From the NCBI RefSeq assembly GCF_000295955.2, contig NZ_ALXE01000027.1, positions 62,001-126,000 of the forward strand: DNA of 64,000 nt. Reading direction: 5' to 3'. Of this stretch, positions 20,575 through 31,400 are shown in pieces (the first letter of the stretch is position 1; each line of letters opens with the position of its first letter). The notes beneath the pieces are model-generated. The model was not told the DNA's origin. It did no database searches and was given only the letters and a program-made list of their open reading frames with translations. The translations under genes and the position numbers were made by a program. The stretch comes from Pantoea sp. A4. GTDB lineage: Bacteria > Pseudomonadota > Gammaproteobacteria > Enterobacterales > Enterobacteriaceae.

Positions 20575-21704
20575 ATCTGATGACGATTGTGGTACTGAGC
20601 GCCTGCATCCTTCTGACGCTCATTCAGCTCGGCTCACTGTTACTGGTCCGCTGGCGGTTACATCAGCCACTGCGACAATCGACGACCGCGCTGCCGTTTA
20701 TTACACTTGCACGCCCAGTGTGCGGACTGGACTGCTTTGATGAAGCCACGTTGCGCTCCAGCTTTGTGCAGAACTATCCGCACTATGAAATTCTGTTTTG
20801 TGTTGCCTCTCCGCGCGATCCCATCATTCCTGTGATAAAGCGCTTGATGGTCGAATTTCCGCAGCAGCAGGCCCAGCTACTGATCGGCGACATGCATGCC
20901 ACCACTAACCCCAAAATCAATAATCTGATGAAAGCCACTCAGCACAGTCAGGCTGAATGGCTGGTCATGGCAGACAGCAATTTGCTGCTCCCACCGGACT
21001 ACCTGCGCGTGTTACTCGCTTCGGCCACAGACAAGACTGCGCTGGTAAGTTCTCCAGCGATTGGCATCATGGCAGAAAATTTGTGGGGTGCCGTCGAGGC
21101 GGCGATGCTGAATACCCACCAGGCACGCTGGCAGTTTAATTCTGATGTCATCGGCAAGGGGTTTGCTCAAGGGAAAACCCTGTGCTGGCGTCGAGAGGTG
21201 CTGGAGCAGCACGGTGGCTTAATCGCCCTTGGGGCCGAGCTGGCAGAAGATGTCGCCTCCACGAAAATGGCACGCAACGCCGGACTGCAAGTCACTCTGC
21301 CACCACGCCCCTTCTGTCAACCCATTGGTCGCCGCAGCTTTACTGCCGTCTGGCAGCGTCAACTGCGCTGGGCGCGTATTCGTCGCTTCGGCTTCTTCTG
21401 GCTATTCATACCCGAGATCTTACTCGGTGCTCTGCCCGCACTGCTCGGCAGTCTGTGGCTGGTACAGCAAGAGGTTATCCCGGCACTGGTGCCCGTGATG
21501 CTGATGGCGCTGTGGTACGGCGCTGAGTGGGCACTGGCGTACAGCGCTGGCTGGCCACACCGGGCAAGGGATGTGCTGGCGATGATGATCCGCGATTTGC
21601 TGCTGCCGGCACTGTGGCTATGGTGCTGGGCTGGACGCAGCTTTACCTGGCGAGGCAATGTCCTTTCCAGCGCACTGAATGCACCGCAAATGAATGAGGA
21701 GTAA
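20571..21704 (+). CDS. Family 21 glycosyltransferase (ceramide glucosyltransferase / HpnI-like)
   Basis: 377-residue membrane glycosyltransferase. An N-terminal membrane anchor (residues ~5-25) precedes the GT-A domain, and C-terminal hydrophobic segments follow. GT21 features include ARPVCGLD, a DSN metal motif in MADSNLLLPPDY, the acidic LGAELAEDV region, and the (R/Q)xxRW-type motif as RQLRWARI. Family members transfer glucose to ceramide or act on hopanoid lipids (HpnI). It overlaps the upstream phosphoesterase gene by 4 bp. The lipid acceptor in this organism is unknown; neither ceramide nor hopanoid genes are in the window. Confidence 0.8.
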   Translation: MNLMTIVVLSACILLTLIQLGSLLLVRWRLHQPLRQSTTALPFITLARPVCGLDCFDEATLRSSFVQNYPHYEILFCVASPRDPIIPVIKRLMVEFPQQQAQLLIGDMHATTNPKINNLMKATQHSQAEWLVMADSNLLLPPDYLRVLLASATDKTALVSSPAIGIMAENLWGAVEAAMLNTHQARWQFNSDVIGKGFAQGKTLCWRREVLEQHGGLIALGAELAEDVASTKMARNAGLQVTLPPRPFCQPIGRRSFTAVWQRQLRWARIRRFGFFWLFIPEILLGALPALLGSLWLVQQEVIPALVPVMLMALWYGAEWALAYSAGWPHRARDVLAMMIRDLLLPALWLWCWAGRSFTWRGNVLSSALNAPQMNEE

Positions 21705-21798
21705 AGATCATCGCCAATATTGCAAAACGACCCTCGCGGGAAGCACCACGGGCAAAATGCAGTATCTACATCCCGCCCTGTCGCGTCAGGGGTGAACG

Positions 21799-22497
21799 AT
21801 GACTGAAAGTGACTGCATCACGGTGAGCTGCATTATCCCGGCCTTCAATGAAGCCGCCCGCATTGATGCTGTGTTAAGTGCAGTGGTAGGACATCCACTG
21901 ATTCATGAAGTGATTGTGGTGGACGACCGATCTCGCGATGCCACCGTCAATGTGGCGCGCCGCCGCCGCGTGCGGGTGATCCAGCTGAAACGTAATCAGG
22001 GGAAAAGCGCCGCCGTTGCCCAGGGTGTCGCCGCCAGTCATGGTAGCCACATACTGCTGTTGGATGCGGATTTAGTCGGCCTGAGTACCGATGACATCAC
22101 CGCCCTGATCTATCCGGTGCTGCACCACAGTGTCGATGCCACCATTAGCCTGCGCAGCAATAGCCCGTTACTGTGGCGCGCCATCGGACTGGATTATATT
22201 TCTGGTGAGCGGGTATTTCCGCGCTCACTGGTGGCCAATCGGCTCAAAGAGATGCGCCAGTTGCCCCGTTTCGGTCTGGAAGTGTGGCTGAACAGCCTGT
22301 GGATTGAGCTACAACTGCACGTACAGGTGGTAGGCTGGTCACATGTCATCAGCCCACTGAAGGGCCGAAAAATGGGCTGGTGGCGCGGTATTCGCGCAGA
22401 TGCCCGCATGATGTGTGATATTTTCCGCACCATTTCCCCACGTGATGCCCTCCAGCAAATTTATGCCTTACAGCGCAGTCGCTTTCGCGGCAACTAG
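21799..22497 (+). CDS. Family 2 glycosyltransferase
   Basis: 232-residue GT-A glycosyltransferase with CIIPAFNEAARI, VVDDRSRDAT (first Asp motif) and LLLDADLVG (DXD-like). There is no clear membrane helix, so it is probably cytosolic or peripheral. It lies 94 bp after the GT21 gene on the same strand and ends the set. It resembles dolichyl/polyprenyl-phosphate sugar transferases in the N-terminal half, but donor and acceptor cannot be read from sequence. It converges on secF. Confidence 0.78.
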   Translation: MTESDCITVSCIIPAFNEAARIDAVLSAVVGHPLIHEVIVVDDRSRDATVNVARRRRVRVIQLKRNQGKSAAVAQGVAASHGSHILLLDADLVGLSTDDITALIYPVLHHSVDATISLRSNSPLLWRAIGLDYISGERVFPRSLVANRLKEMRQLPRFGLEVWLNSLWIELQLHVQVVGWSHVISPLKGRKMGWWRGIRADARMMCDIFRTISPRDALQQIYALQRSRFRGN

Positions 22498-22515
22498 CCG
22501 GGTGAAATTCAGGCG

Positions 22516-22546
22516 ATAAAAAAGGGCGCATATTGCTATGCGCCCT
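22516..22546 (-). terminator. Intrinsic terminator of the tgt-yajC-secD-secF run
   Basis: Stem AGGGCGCATA-TTGC-TATGCGCCCT; on the minus strand it is followed by TTTTTT. It is placed 39 bp after the secF stop and may also stop the convergent GT2 transcript. Confidence 0.85.
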
Positions 22547-22584
22547 CTCTCACTCTGCTTTAACGCTGAGGCGCTAAAACAGGC

Positions 22585-23553
22585 TTACGGCATGATCGAT
22601 GGCTGATCCGCCCCTTCCTTCTCGACTTTTTGCACCAGCAAATGCTCGCGCTTCATGCCGAGTTTCAGCGCCAGCGCTGAAGAGACATAAATCGAGGAGA
22701 CAGTACCAATGGTGACACCGATCAGCATAGTGAGCGAGAAGCCTTTCAGCAGTGCGCCACCAAAGATGAACAGAATCAGAATCATCGCCAGCGTTGTCGC
22801 TGAAGTGATAATGGTACGGCTCAGCGTTTGCGTCAGTGAGACGTTAGTAATGTCGTAAGAGGAACCACGGCGAATTTTGCGGAAGTTCTCACGAATACGG
22901 TCAGATACCACGATCTTATCGTTAAGCGAGTAACCAATCACCGACATCAGTGATGCAACGATGGTTAAATCGATTTCGATATGGAACAGTGACAGCAGAC
23001 CCGCCGTGATGATCACGTCGTGCGCCAGCGCCAGTACGGTACCGAGCGCCAGACGCCATTCGAAGCGAAAACCGATGTAGATCAGAATCGCAATTAACGC
23101 TGACATCAGCGCCATCGCACCAGCCTGAGCCAGATCGCTACCAACGCTTGGGCCAACAAACTCAATGCGTTTCACGGTCGCGTTCTGCTGTGCAGTCTGG
23201 TTGATCACCGCCAGTACTTTGGTACCCAGTTCCTGCCCTGCCGCGCCGCTGGTCGGTGGCATACGCACCACTACGTCACGGCTGCTGCCGAAGTTCTGCA
23301 CCTGCGGCTCATCAAAGCCCGCCTGTTGCAGTGCTGATCGCAGCGTATCCAGGTCGGTTGGTTTTTCCAGGTTAATCTCGATCACCGTACCACCGGTGAA
23401 ATCCAGACCCCAGTTAAAACCGCGCACACCCATGATCGCCACTGCGGCAATAATCAGCAGGCCGGAGATGAGAAACGCCAGCTTATCCCAGCGCATAAAG
23501 TCGACGACTTTACGCCCGTGGTTTAGCTGCTCAATAGTATATTCCTGTGCCAC
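22585..23553 (-). CDS. secF: Protein translocase subunit SecF
   Basis: Inner-membrane partner of SecD; uses the proton gradient to drive late stages of Sec export. 322 residues from GTG at 23553 ([23 protein letters not shown]. coli 323). AAGGAGT lies five bases upstream of that GTG, so the longer in-frame ATG extension to 23661, which overlaps secD, is not used. Typical motifs are [21 protein letters not shown] and [20 protein letters not shown]. Six membrane segments. Gap to secD is 10 bp. Confidence 0.96.
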   Translation of the reverse strand: MAQEYTIEQLNHGRKVVDFMRWDKLAFLISGLLIIAAVAIMGVRGFNWGLDFTGGTVIEINLEKPTDLDTLRSALQQAGFDEPQVQNFGSSRDVVVRMPPTSGAAGQELGTKVLAVINQTAQQNATVKRIEFVGPSVGSDLAQAGAMALMSALIAILIYIGFRFEWRLALGTVLALAHDVIITAGLLSLFHIEIDLTIVASLMSVIGYSLNDKIVVSDRIRENFRKIRRGSSYDITNVSLTQTLSRTIITSATTLAMILILFIFGGALLKGFSLTMLIGVTIGTVSSIYVSSALALKLGMKREHLLVQKVEKEGADQPSIMP

Positions 23554-23563
23554 AACGCACTCC

Positions 23564-25411
23564 TTAGATAGACAGCTTGTTGATGCGTTTGCCGCCGTAC
23601 ACCAGGTTAACGATGGCACGAGTACCGATAATCGCGGTAAACATCGACGTACCGATACCAATTGCAGTGGTAATCGCGAACCCTTTGATTGAACCCGTAC
23701 CTACCGCATACAGAATGATAACTTTGATCAGGGTGGTGACGTTTGCATCCACGATACTGGAGAAGGCACCTTTGTACCCCTCGTGAATCGCCTGCTGTAC
23801 GCTTCGCCCATTACGCAGCTCTTCTTTGATACGTTCGTTAATCAGTACGTTTGCATCCACGGCCACCGCCAGCGTCAACACAATACCGGCAATGCCTGGC
23901 ATGGTCAGCGTAGCACCTGGGATCAACGACATAATGCCGACAATCAATACCAGGTTAGCCAGCAGCGCACTGGTCGCAATCAAACCAAACTTCTTATAGA
24001 AGAACACCATAAACAGAATCGAGGCAATCAGGCCCCACAGGCAAGCTTCAAGTCCCTGAGTAATGTTCTGCTGGCCCATGGTTGGACCGATGGTACGCTC
24101 TTCAACAATCTGGATTGGCGCAATCAACGCACCGGCACGGAGCAGCAGCGAGAGCTGACGCGCTTCGTTCGGGTTATTGATGCCGGTGATACGGAAGCTG
24201 TTACCCAGACGAGACTGGATGTTTGCAACGTTAATCACTTCTTCCTGTTTCACCAGAATCGCACGACCGTTGGCATCTTTCTTACCGCTGTCTTTGTACT
24301 CAACAAACAGGGTCGCCATCGGTTTACCGATGTTGTCCTTGGTGTAGTTCGACATCAGCGATCCGCCAGCGCTATCCAGCGAGATGTTCACCTGTGGCTG
24401 GTTGTACTCATCCATACTGGAGGTGGAATCCGTGATGTGGTCACCGGTCAGGATAACGCGTTTGTACAGCACAACCGGCTGGCCATCACGCGACATCTTC
24501 ACTTCGGAGTCACCCGGCACGCGGCCCTGAGACGCAGAAAGCGCATCAACGCTGGTGTTAACCGGACGGAACTCCAGCGTTGCGGTTGCACCCAGGATCT
24601 CTTTCGCACGCGCGGTATCCTGAATACCTGGCAGTTCCACCACGATGCGGTCAGCACCCTGACGTTGAACCACTGGCTCAGCAACACCCAACTGGTTTAC
24701 ACGGTTACGCAGAATCGTGATGTTCTGTTGTACTGCGTATTCACGCGCTTCACGCAGGCGATCGTCAGACATGACGGCACGCAGCGCGTTGCTGCCACTG
24801 CTGGTGATAACGAGGTCACGATGACGTGAGGTCAGGTATGAGATCGCAGCATCACGGCTGTTGGCATCCGCAAAGCGGATTTCCACACCGTAGTTGTCGA
24901 TTTTATTGACGTTGGTATAAGGGATGTTTTTGTCGCGCAGATCGCCACGCAGACTGTCTGCATTTTGCTCTTGCAGCTTACCCAGCGCGGTATCCATATC
25001 GACTTCCATCAGGAAGTGCACACCACCACGCAGATCGAGACCGAGTTTCATCGGCTCCGCTGACAGCATCCGCAGCCATTCAGGCTGAGCAGGTGCCAGG
25101 TTGAGGGCAACTACATAGTTCTCGCCAAGAACCTTCATAATCGCTTCACGGGCGCTTAACTGCACATCCGTGTTAGCAAAGCGGGCGGTAATCGCCCCGT
25201 TTTCCAGTGCGATAGATTTGCTCTGGATATTATCTTGTTTTAATACGTTCTGAACCTGATCCAACGTTTGCTCACTGGCGGCGCCACCGCGCGCGCCAGT
25301 GATCTGAACAGCCGGATCCTCACCATACAGGTTGGGAAGTGCATACACTAAGCCGACGACGAACACGACAATCAGCATGATGTACTTCCACAAAGGATAA
25401 CGATTTAACAC
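23564..25411 (-). CDS. secD: Protein translocase subunit SecD
   Basis: 615 residues, the same as E. coli. Begins [16 protein letters not shown] (first membrane segment), a large periplasmic P1 region with [16 protein letters not shown], then membrane segments 2-6 with [22 protein letters not shown]. It forms the SecDF complex with the next gene and works with YajC. Operon tgt-yajC-secD-secF is intact. Confidence 0.97.
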   Translation of the reverse strand: MLNRYPLWKYIMLIVVFVVGLVYALPNLYGEDPAVQITGARGGAASEQTLDQVQNVLKQDNIQSKSIALENGAITARFANTDVQLSAREAIMKVLGENYVVALNLAPAQPEWLRMLSAEPMKLGLDLRGGVHFLMEVDMDTALGKLQEQNADSLRGDLRDKNIPYTNVNKIDNYGVEIRFADANSRDAAISYLTSRHRDLVITSSGSNALRAVMSDDRLREAREYAVQQNITILRNRVNQLGVAEPVVQRQGADRIVVELPGIQDTARAKEILGATATLEFRPVNTSVDALSASQGRVPGDSEVKMSRDGQPVVLYKRVILTGDHITDSTSSMDEYNQPQVNISLDSAGGSLMSNYTKDNIGKPMATLFVEYKDSGKKDANGRAILVKQEEVINVANIQSRLGNSFRITGINNPNEARQLSLLLRAGALIAPIQIVEERTIGPTMGQQNITQGLEACLWGLIASILFMVFFYKKFGLIATSALLANLVLIVGIMSLIPGATLTMPGIAGIVLTLAVAVDANVLINERIKEELRNGRSVQQAIHEGYKGAFSSIVDANVTTLIKVIILYAVGTGSIKGFAITTAIGIGTSMFTAIIGTRAIVNLVYGGKRINKLSI

Positions 25412-25436
25412 GGCAGTTCCCTTAGGGAAGTAGAAA

Positions 25437-25769
25437 TTACAGCGCCTTCATGGTGCCTTTCGGCAGGACGGCAGCTACGAAATCACGTTTGATCACTACT
25501 TCAGTAGTGTCGTTCAGCGCGATAGCAATGTAACCCGTCTCAGCGACTTTAGTTACACGACCTACCAGGCCGCCATTGGTCAGGACTTCATCACCTTTGC
25601 CGATCGAATCCATCAATTTTTTATGATCTTTGGTACGCTTCTGTTGCGGGCGCAGGATCATGAAATAGAAGATCAGACCGAAAACCACCAGCATGATGAC
25701 CAGAGAGTACGGACTGCTCTGCGACGGTGCACCTGCGGCAGCCACAGCGTCAGAAATGAAAAAGCTCAT
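25437..25769 (-). CDS. yajC: Sec translocon accessory protein YajC
   Basis: 110 residues with one membrane segment ([22 protein letters not shown]) and a cytosolic basic domain. It associates with SecDF-YidC. It is 24 bp after tgt and 25 bp before secD on the same strand. Confidence 0.96.
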   Translation of the reverse strand: MSFFISDAVAAAGAPSQSSPYSLVIMLVVFGLIFYFMILRPQQKRTKDHKKLMDSIGKGDEVLTNGGLVGRVTKVAETGYIAIALNDTTEVVIKRDFVAAVLPKGTMKAL

Positions 25770-25793
25770 TAATTTTCCCTCATTGATGAATAA

Positions 25794-26948
<1,155 letters not shown>

Positions 26949-26966
26949 CTAAGAAAAAAGAGGCGC

Positions 26967-26995
26967 ATTCTACCAACCCAGCCCGCTGCTGCCAA
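26967..26995 (-). promoter_or_regulatory. Sigma-70 promoter of tgt-yajC-secDF
   Basis: On the minus strand: -35 TTGGCA (26995-26990), 17-bp spacer, -10 TAGAAT (26972-26967) preceded by TGG (extended -10). Each hexamer matches consensus at 5 of 6. Start of transcription is expected near 26960, 42 bp before the tgt ATG. Confidence 0.75.
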
Positions 26996-27050
26996 CCGGC
27001 ATGGGCACCTGGGGGCGGTTGAGTGGCTACGCGCACACTCAATGCTTACA

Positions 27051-27255
27051 TCATTCAACGCTCACATTATCTGGACCACATCTAAGGAAATCATGCCATC
27101 GGATAAGAGCACCCCCTGGCTTAACTGCTTTAGTCTCTGACAGTTCCAGTGTTAAACATTGAACATCTCCATAGCTCATCATTATTACGCTCGATGTATA
27201 CATCCATGTATCATTCCCCGTTGAATATTCCTCACCTCGCGTACCAATGCATAAC
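27051..27255 (-). pseudogene. Possible frameshifted C-terminus of the orphan immunity gene
   Basis: Directly after the preceding reading frame stops at 27232, the +1 frame stays open for about 60 codons (GEEYSTGNDTWMYTSS ... DNVSVE, stop at 27051). It has no ribosome site or start of its own. Read through with one frame change it would extend the immunity protein to about 172 residues. An independent small gene is the alternative. Confidence 0.35.
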
Positions 27256-27570
27256 CTTTTCTTTAATTGACTCCAAGGCAGAGACATTAGCAACTATAAT
27301 ATGGATGGAATAACCTTCCACTTCGTTATCAAACTCACTAATTGAATCAGTATCTTCATCTAAAACGACCTTAATGACCTGTCCATTATTTTTCTTTCTC
27401 GCTGAAAATATAGGATCACCATCCATAAACGGTACTCCATTTGAAAAGGTAGTGTTGTAATATGGACAGTCCACTGGGTTTTTATAGTTTACGATACTTA
27501 AAAAGAAATCTTGTAATGAAGTCTCTAGCGCCAAATACTTATCTATATCAACAAGATAATTATTAAACAT
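27232..27570 (-). CDS. Orphan Rhs immunity protein (unknown family)
   Basis: 112 residues from ATG 27570 (MFNNYLVDIDKYLALETSLQ), with GGAG five bases before the start. The start overlaps the end of the decayed toxin tip (ATGTTTAA), the standard toxin-immunity arrangement. The protein is acidic, with VKVVLDEDTDSISEF-like acidic patches typical of immunity proteins. AT-rich relative to the backbone. I do not recognise a family. The C-terminus may be truncated by a frameshift. It could still protect against kin that carry the intact toxin. Confidence 0.6.
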   Translation of the reverse strand: MFNNYLVDIDKYLALETSLQDFFLSIVNYKNPVDCPYYNTTFSNGVPFMDGDPIFSARKKNNGQVIKVVLDEDTDSISEFDNEVEGYSIHIIVANVSALESIKEKVMHWYAR

Positions 27571-27952
27571 ATTCACTCCAAAATGCTTTTCCAGAAATTA
27601 TTTCAATATCTACGCGTTCATGCTTCGTGTCTTTCAGCATAAATGTTTTACTGACAGGTGCATCAACACCCCGCATTTACCAGCATTAGTTATGAACTTC
27701 GATGCCTTTTGGAATGCTTCTTTTCTGAGCACTAAATCACGTTTATTTAACTTTCCCTTTAGCTCCGTCATCATTTTCTTAGCATCCTCTGCCGTAAGGG
27801 GGTGTTCCTGGCTCCATGAAACAGATTCTTCAAGGGATGCGCCTTGTGCCTGGATTCGTCCTCGATGCGCTGCTGACAGCCCCAACGGATCAATCCAGCT
27901 CAGCGCATTGGGCGCGTACTAGTACGGATTGATCCCGCCCGCCAACCCTATC
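27563..27952 (-). pseudogene. Displaced Rhs toxin tip, inactivated
   Basis: A second copy of the Rhs core end (GLAGGINPY*YAPNALSWIDPLGL) leads into a different tip (SAAHRGRIQAQGASLEESVS ...). The core Gln codon CAG has become TAG at 27918-27920 (minus strand). After GKCGV (near 27670) the frame shifts: the open frame ends at 27634, while the neighbouring frame continues DAPVSKTFMLKDTKHERVD ... FWSEYV and stops at 27563, overlapping the immunity start. Repaired, the tip would be about 105 residues, lysine-rich, of unrecognised type. It has no start of its own, so it is a silent leftover from an earlier tip exchange. Confidence 0.75.
27880..27952 (-). repeat. Rhs core-end direct repeat, copy B
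   Basis: 73 bp matching 28739-28811 with about 4 differences (69/73). It encodes the end of the Rhs shell (GGINPY.YAPNALSWIDPLGL) and marks the junction of the displaced tip. Confidence 0.85.
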
Positions 27953-28062
27953 AGGTCATCGGGACGATTCCGGTGCGACCATACTTTTCAGGCTACCTAA
28001 CCTGCTGATGTAAAGTTACTTTCTGACGCCAGACCTGCCAGTTTCGCCCCGGTTTTTTTCCG

Positions 28063-28221
28063 ATGCCCCGACGCGCACTTTTGGCCCGCGCGCTACCGAC
28101 TCGCCGTGACTGTCCCTGTCTGCACGAGGAAGTAACCCGTTATGTGCAGCAGAAGCGGGACACCAGACAGAACCGGCAACAGATCGAGATGTTGCTGGCC
28201 TGGATTAGCGGCTTACAGTAA
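28063..28221 (+). CDS. Small ORF or gene remnant, unidentified
   Basis: 52 codons from ATG 28063 (MPRRALLARALPTRRDCPCL ... LLAWISGLQ, TAA at 28219). The last 32 residues (HEEVTRYVQQKRDTRQNRQQ) look like a genuine helical protein end. It lies on the opposite strand from the rest of the island, has no clear ribosome site, and shares the bidirectional terminator at 28220-28260. It is probably the 3' remnant of a lost gene; family not recognised. Confidence 0.35.
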   Translation: MPRRALLARALPTRRDCPCLHEEVTRYVQQKRDTRQNRQQIEMLLAWISGLQ

Positions 28222-28260
28222 AAAGCCGGAAGGATCGTTAAGATCGCTTCCGGCTTTTTT
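28220..28260. terminator. Bidirectional intrinsic terminator in the Rhs island
   Basis: Long stem AAAAAGCCGGAAG ... CTTCCGGCTTTTT with a 14-base loop containing GATC...GATC. T-runs are present on both strands. It ends the rhs-immunity transcript (stop at 28260) and the small plus-strand ORF. Confidence 0.88.
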
Positions 28261-28472
28261 TATTTAGTAATAATAATATCTGGAGACTTTCTTGATTTTA
28301 TAAAATCAGAAAAGTGTTCATGCCCAAAACTTTCTCCATTTTCTTCCATAATATTAATCGTGTTGATGATGAAATTGGATAATTCCCTTAGCTCCTCAAT
28401 AGTTACTTGTAATGACATTTCCTGAAGAGAAACTAAATCACCATCTTCATTCTCATATCCATAAATTTTCAT
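28260..28472 (-). CDS. Rhs immunity protein, Imm32-like
   Basis: 70 residues (MKIYGYENEDGDLVSLQEMS ... SPDIIITK), 14 bp after the rhs stop with AAGGGG six bases before the ATG. Position, small size and acidity mark it as the cognate immunity protein of the main toxin tip. The pattern (M)KIYGY..EDG, TIEELRELSNFI and GHEHFSDF resembles Imm32-type immunity proteins as I remember them; that name is tentative. AT-rich. An upstream in-frame ATG at 28505 would overlap rhs and is less likely. Confidence 0.75.
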   Translation of the reverse strand: MKIYGYENEDGDLVSLQEMSLQVTIEELRELSNFIINTINIMEENGESFGHEHFSDFIKSRKSPDIIITK

Positions 28473-28486
28473 AATGCCCCTTATCT

Positions 28487-31400
28487 TTATTCTGGTGGTG
28501 TCCATCCATGGCTAATCAGCCACTTACGCGCTTTCTTTGTGGGATTTGGTACCCCTCGGTGGGCATCATGCACACCGCCACTTACATTAGAAGAAGTTCC
28601 GTCAGAGTAATGGACATGTGCCTCCTGACCAGGGATATGGCCTCTGTCGACTCGTTCTATTTCTCGCGGAGCTTGCCCACGCTCAACTTCTTTTTGCATT
28701 GAGCCCGGCGATGAAGGTTTACATTTATCCCGATTCAACCCCAACGGATCAATCCAGCTCAGCGCATTCGGCGCGTACTGGTACGGATTGATCCCGCCCG
28801 CCAGTCCTATCGGATCTGGCTGGGTAAAGCGGGCGGTCAGCGGGCAGTAGTAGCGGTACAGGTTATAGTGCAGCCCGGTTTCCTGGTCAACATACTGGCC
28901 CTGCAGCGCGAGGCTCTGATGCGACCACAGCGTATCATCGCGATCATAACTGCCGATCTGGGTGCCGTAGCTGCCCCAGCCGAGCGGGATACCGCGCCAG
29001 ATAAGCTTGCCCTGCTCATCCGTCAGCATTTCGGGCTGGCCGTTCAGGGCACAGTGATACCACTCGATTTTGCTGCCGCTGCCCTCACACAGCACCCGCG
29101 CCAGCGGCTCGTGACTCCCTTCGTGGTAGAGGTATTTCAGCGCCTGGCCGGGATGCCGGCTGCTGCGCTCTTCCGCCAGCCGCATGCCCCGCCACAGAAA
29201 GGTCACGACTTCCGGTGCAATCGGATCTTTCCCCACCGGCCTGTGACGATACAGCACCTTGCGGCTGCGGCGGCCCAGCGCATCATAGCCATATTCGACG
29301 TGGCTGAAGCGCGCATCGCCGCTGAACTCCACCCGGCTCAGCTGCTGTTCCGAATTATAAAAGAGCCGCTGCGTTACCCCGCTGGCCAGCCTGCGCTCGC
29401 AGACCCGGCCAAAGCCGTCGAAGCGCTGGGTGGTTTGCCCCAGCCGCGTCAGCAGATTTCGCCAGACGCGCTGGTCCGCGCGATCCACGCGATTACCCGC
29501 GACATCGTAGCGGAAATAATCGTCCGTCAGCGAGCGGTGGTGCAGCAAATCCCCGTCCGCACTGTAACTATAGCGGCGCTGATGATGCTGGCCGAACGTA
29601 ATCACCGATTCACCGCTCAGGCGATCGTCGGGCTGCCAGTCACAGCCGCGTTCCTCGATCTCGCTGTCGCGACGAATAATGTGGCCTTCTACGTCATAGC
29701 CGGTGCGCAGGGTCAGCGGCCCCATGCTACGCTCCACCTCCCGTTCCAGCTTGTCGCGCTGGAACGCCGCCAGTTCGGTGATTCTACCCCCGAACTGCAC
29801 GTGGTGGTGGAGCAGCGCACCACGGCCATAGCGCATAAAGTTTTCACGACCGCCGTCGGGATGATGCAGGTGCGTGAGGTTGCCCAGCACATCGCGCTCC
29901 ATGTGCCACGCCCCCTGTGGGCCGGACTCTTCGATCAGTTGGCCTGCGGCGTCATAGCGCAGCCACAGCGTCTCCTGCCACGCGACCGCCTCTGCGTCCG
30001 CCTGAAGATCAGCCTGGGCACAGCGCTGAATGCACACATCCCCCTGCTGCCAGCGATAGCGGGTATGGTGCTCAGCGGTGTCGCGCGTCACCAGGCGATC
30101 GTCCGCATCATACCCGTAGCGCACCGTCCGGGGGGCCATGTCCGGCTCCTGTGGCCATTTGGGTGAAGCGGGTGGCACCGGCTTGCCTGATTTCACCCCG
30201 TCCACCCACGCCCAGGGGGCCGGGCTCGCCTCCATACCGGCCTGGGCGGCGTCGGCAGAAGGCAGATCGGTGATTTCTGTCACCCGGCCGCGCGCGTCGT
30301 AGACCCGCTGCTGGCGGACGCCGGCATAATCCTGCTGCCCGCTGAGCCGCCCGGCTGGATCGTAGTCAAGCTGCCAGCGCTCCCCCGCCGGGTTGATCAC
30401 GGTGGTCAGATTGCCGCGGTCGTCATACTGCCAACGGGTGATGCGACCGGAAGGGCTGGTATGGGCAACCACCTGGTCGCGCGCGTTGTACGCCAGCGCG
30501 CTCACCGCCAGCCAGGTTTCCTCGCCACAGTAGCGTCCCGATCGGTCATAGCGGTAACGCGTTTCCACGTGCGCGGGGGTAAAAGAGGCGTTGAGTCGCC
30601 CCGCCGGGCTCCATTCCGCCCGACTGAGATTGTCGCCGAAGTCGCTGACGTCGGTCAGCCTGCCGCGCGCGTCATAGCGCCACCAGGCGCTGTTGCCGGA
30701 ACAGTTGGTGCTGCGTATCAGCCTGCCGCAGCTGTCGTAGCGATAGTCACGGCTGTTACCTGCGGTATCCGTCTCCCTGATCACGTCACCCAGCGCATTC
30801 ACCTGGTAACGGGTCACGGCACCGCTGGCCTCGGTCATGCTGGTGATATCCCCTACCCCGTTACGCTCGCAGCGCCAGACGCCGCCCTGCTCATCCACCT
30901 GCTGCATCGGCAGCGCCCAGTAATCATGCCAGCGGGTGGTGCGCGTGCGGCCTTCCGGGCTGGTGACATCCTCCAGCCGCCCGCGGGCGTCATAGCCGTA
31001 CTGCCAGCGACCACCGTCAGGTAACTGCGTGGCCAGCAGTTGTTCTTCATGCTCTGCCCAGCGGTAGTGCCACTCCTGCTGCCAGGGATCCACGTAGCGG
31101 GTAATGCGCTGCTGCGCATCCCAGTCATGCCGGGTGACCGCGCCCTCACGCTGACTGACGGTGGCACTGCGCCCCGCCTCGTCCACCACGATGTGCCACT
31201 GCTCCAGTAGCCGGGCCTCCGGCTGGCTGTCGTCGAAGACCTGATAGCCGCAGACGCGTGCCGTGCCGTCCGCAGTCTCCGTCCAGTCGTAGCCGATGCG
31301 CAGCCCACCGGCATAGCGATGCGTGGCCAGCAGGCCGTTCGCGTGCCAGCTGAAACGGCGGGTGACCACACCATCGGCATCGGTCACGCTGACCAGTTCC

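Noticed and set aside
23783-24829. 348-codon plus-strand ORF opposite secD
   Set aside because: It mirrors the highly conserved secD frame and has no start signal or recognisable domain.
30461-31024. Long plus-strand ORFs opposite the rhs gene (also 28868-30166 and 31319-32104)
   Set aside because: They are antisense to the GC-rich Rhs core, lack ribosome sites, and read as low-complexity shadow protein; the minus-strand frame is a full Rhs protein.
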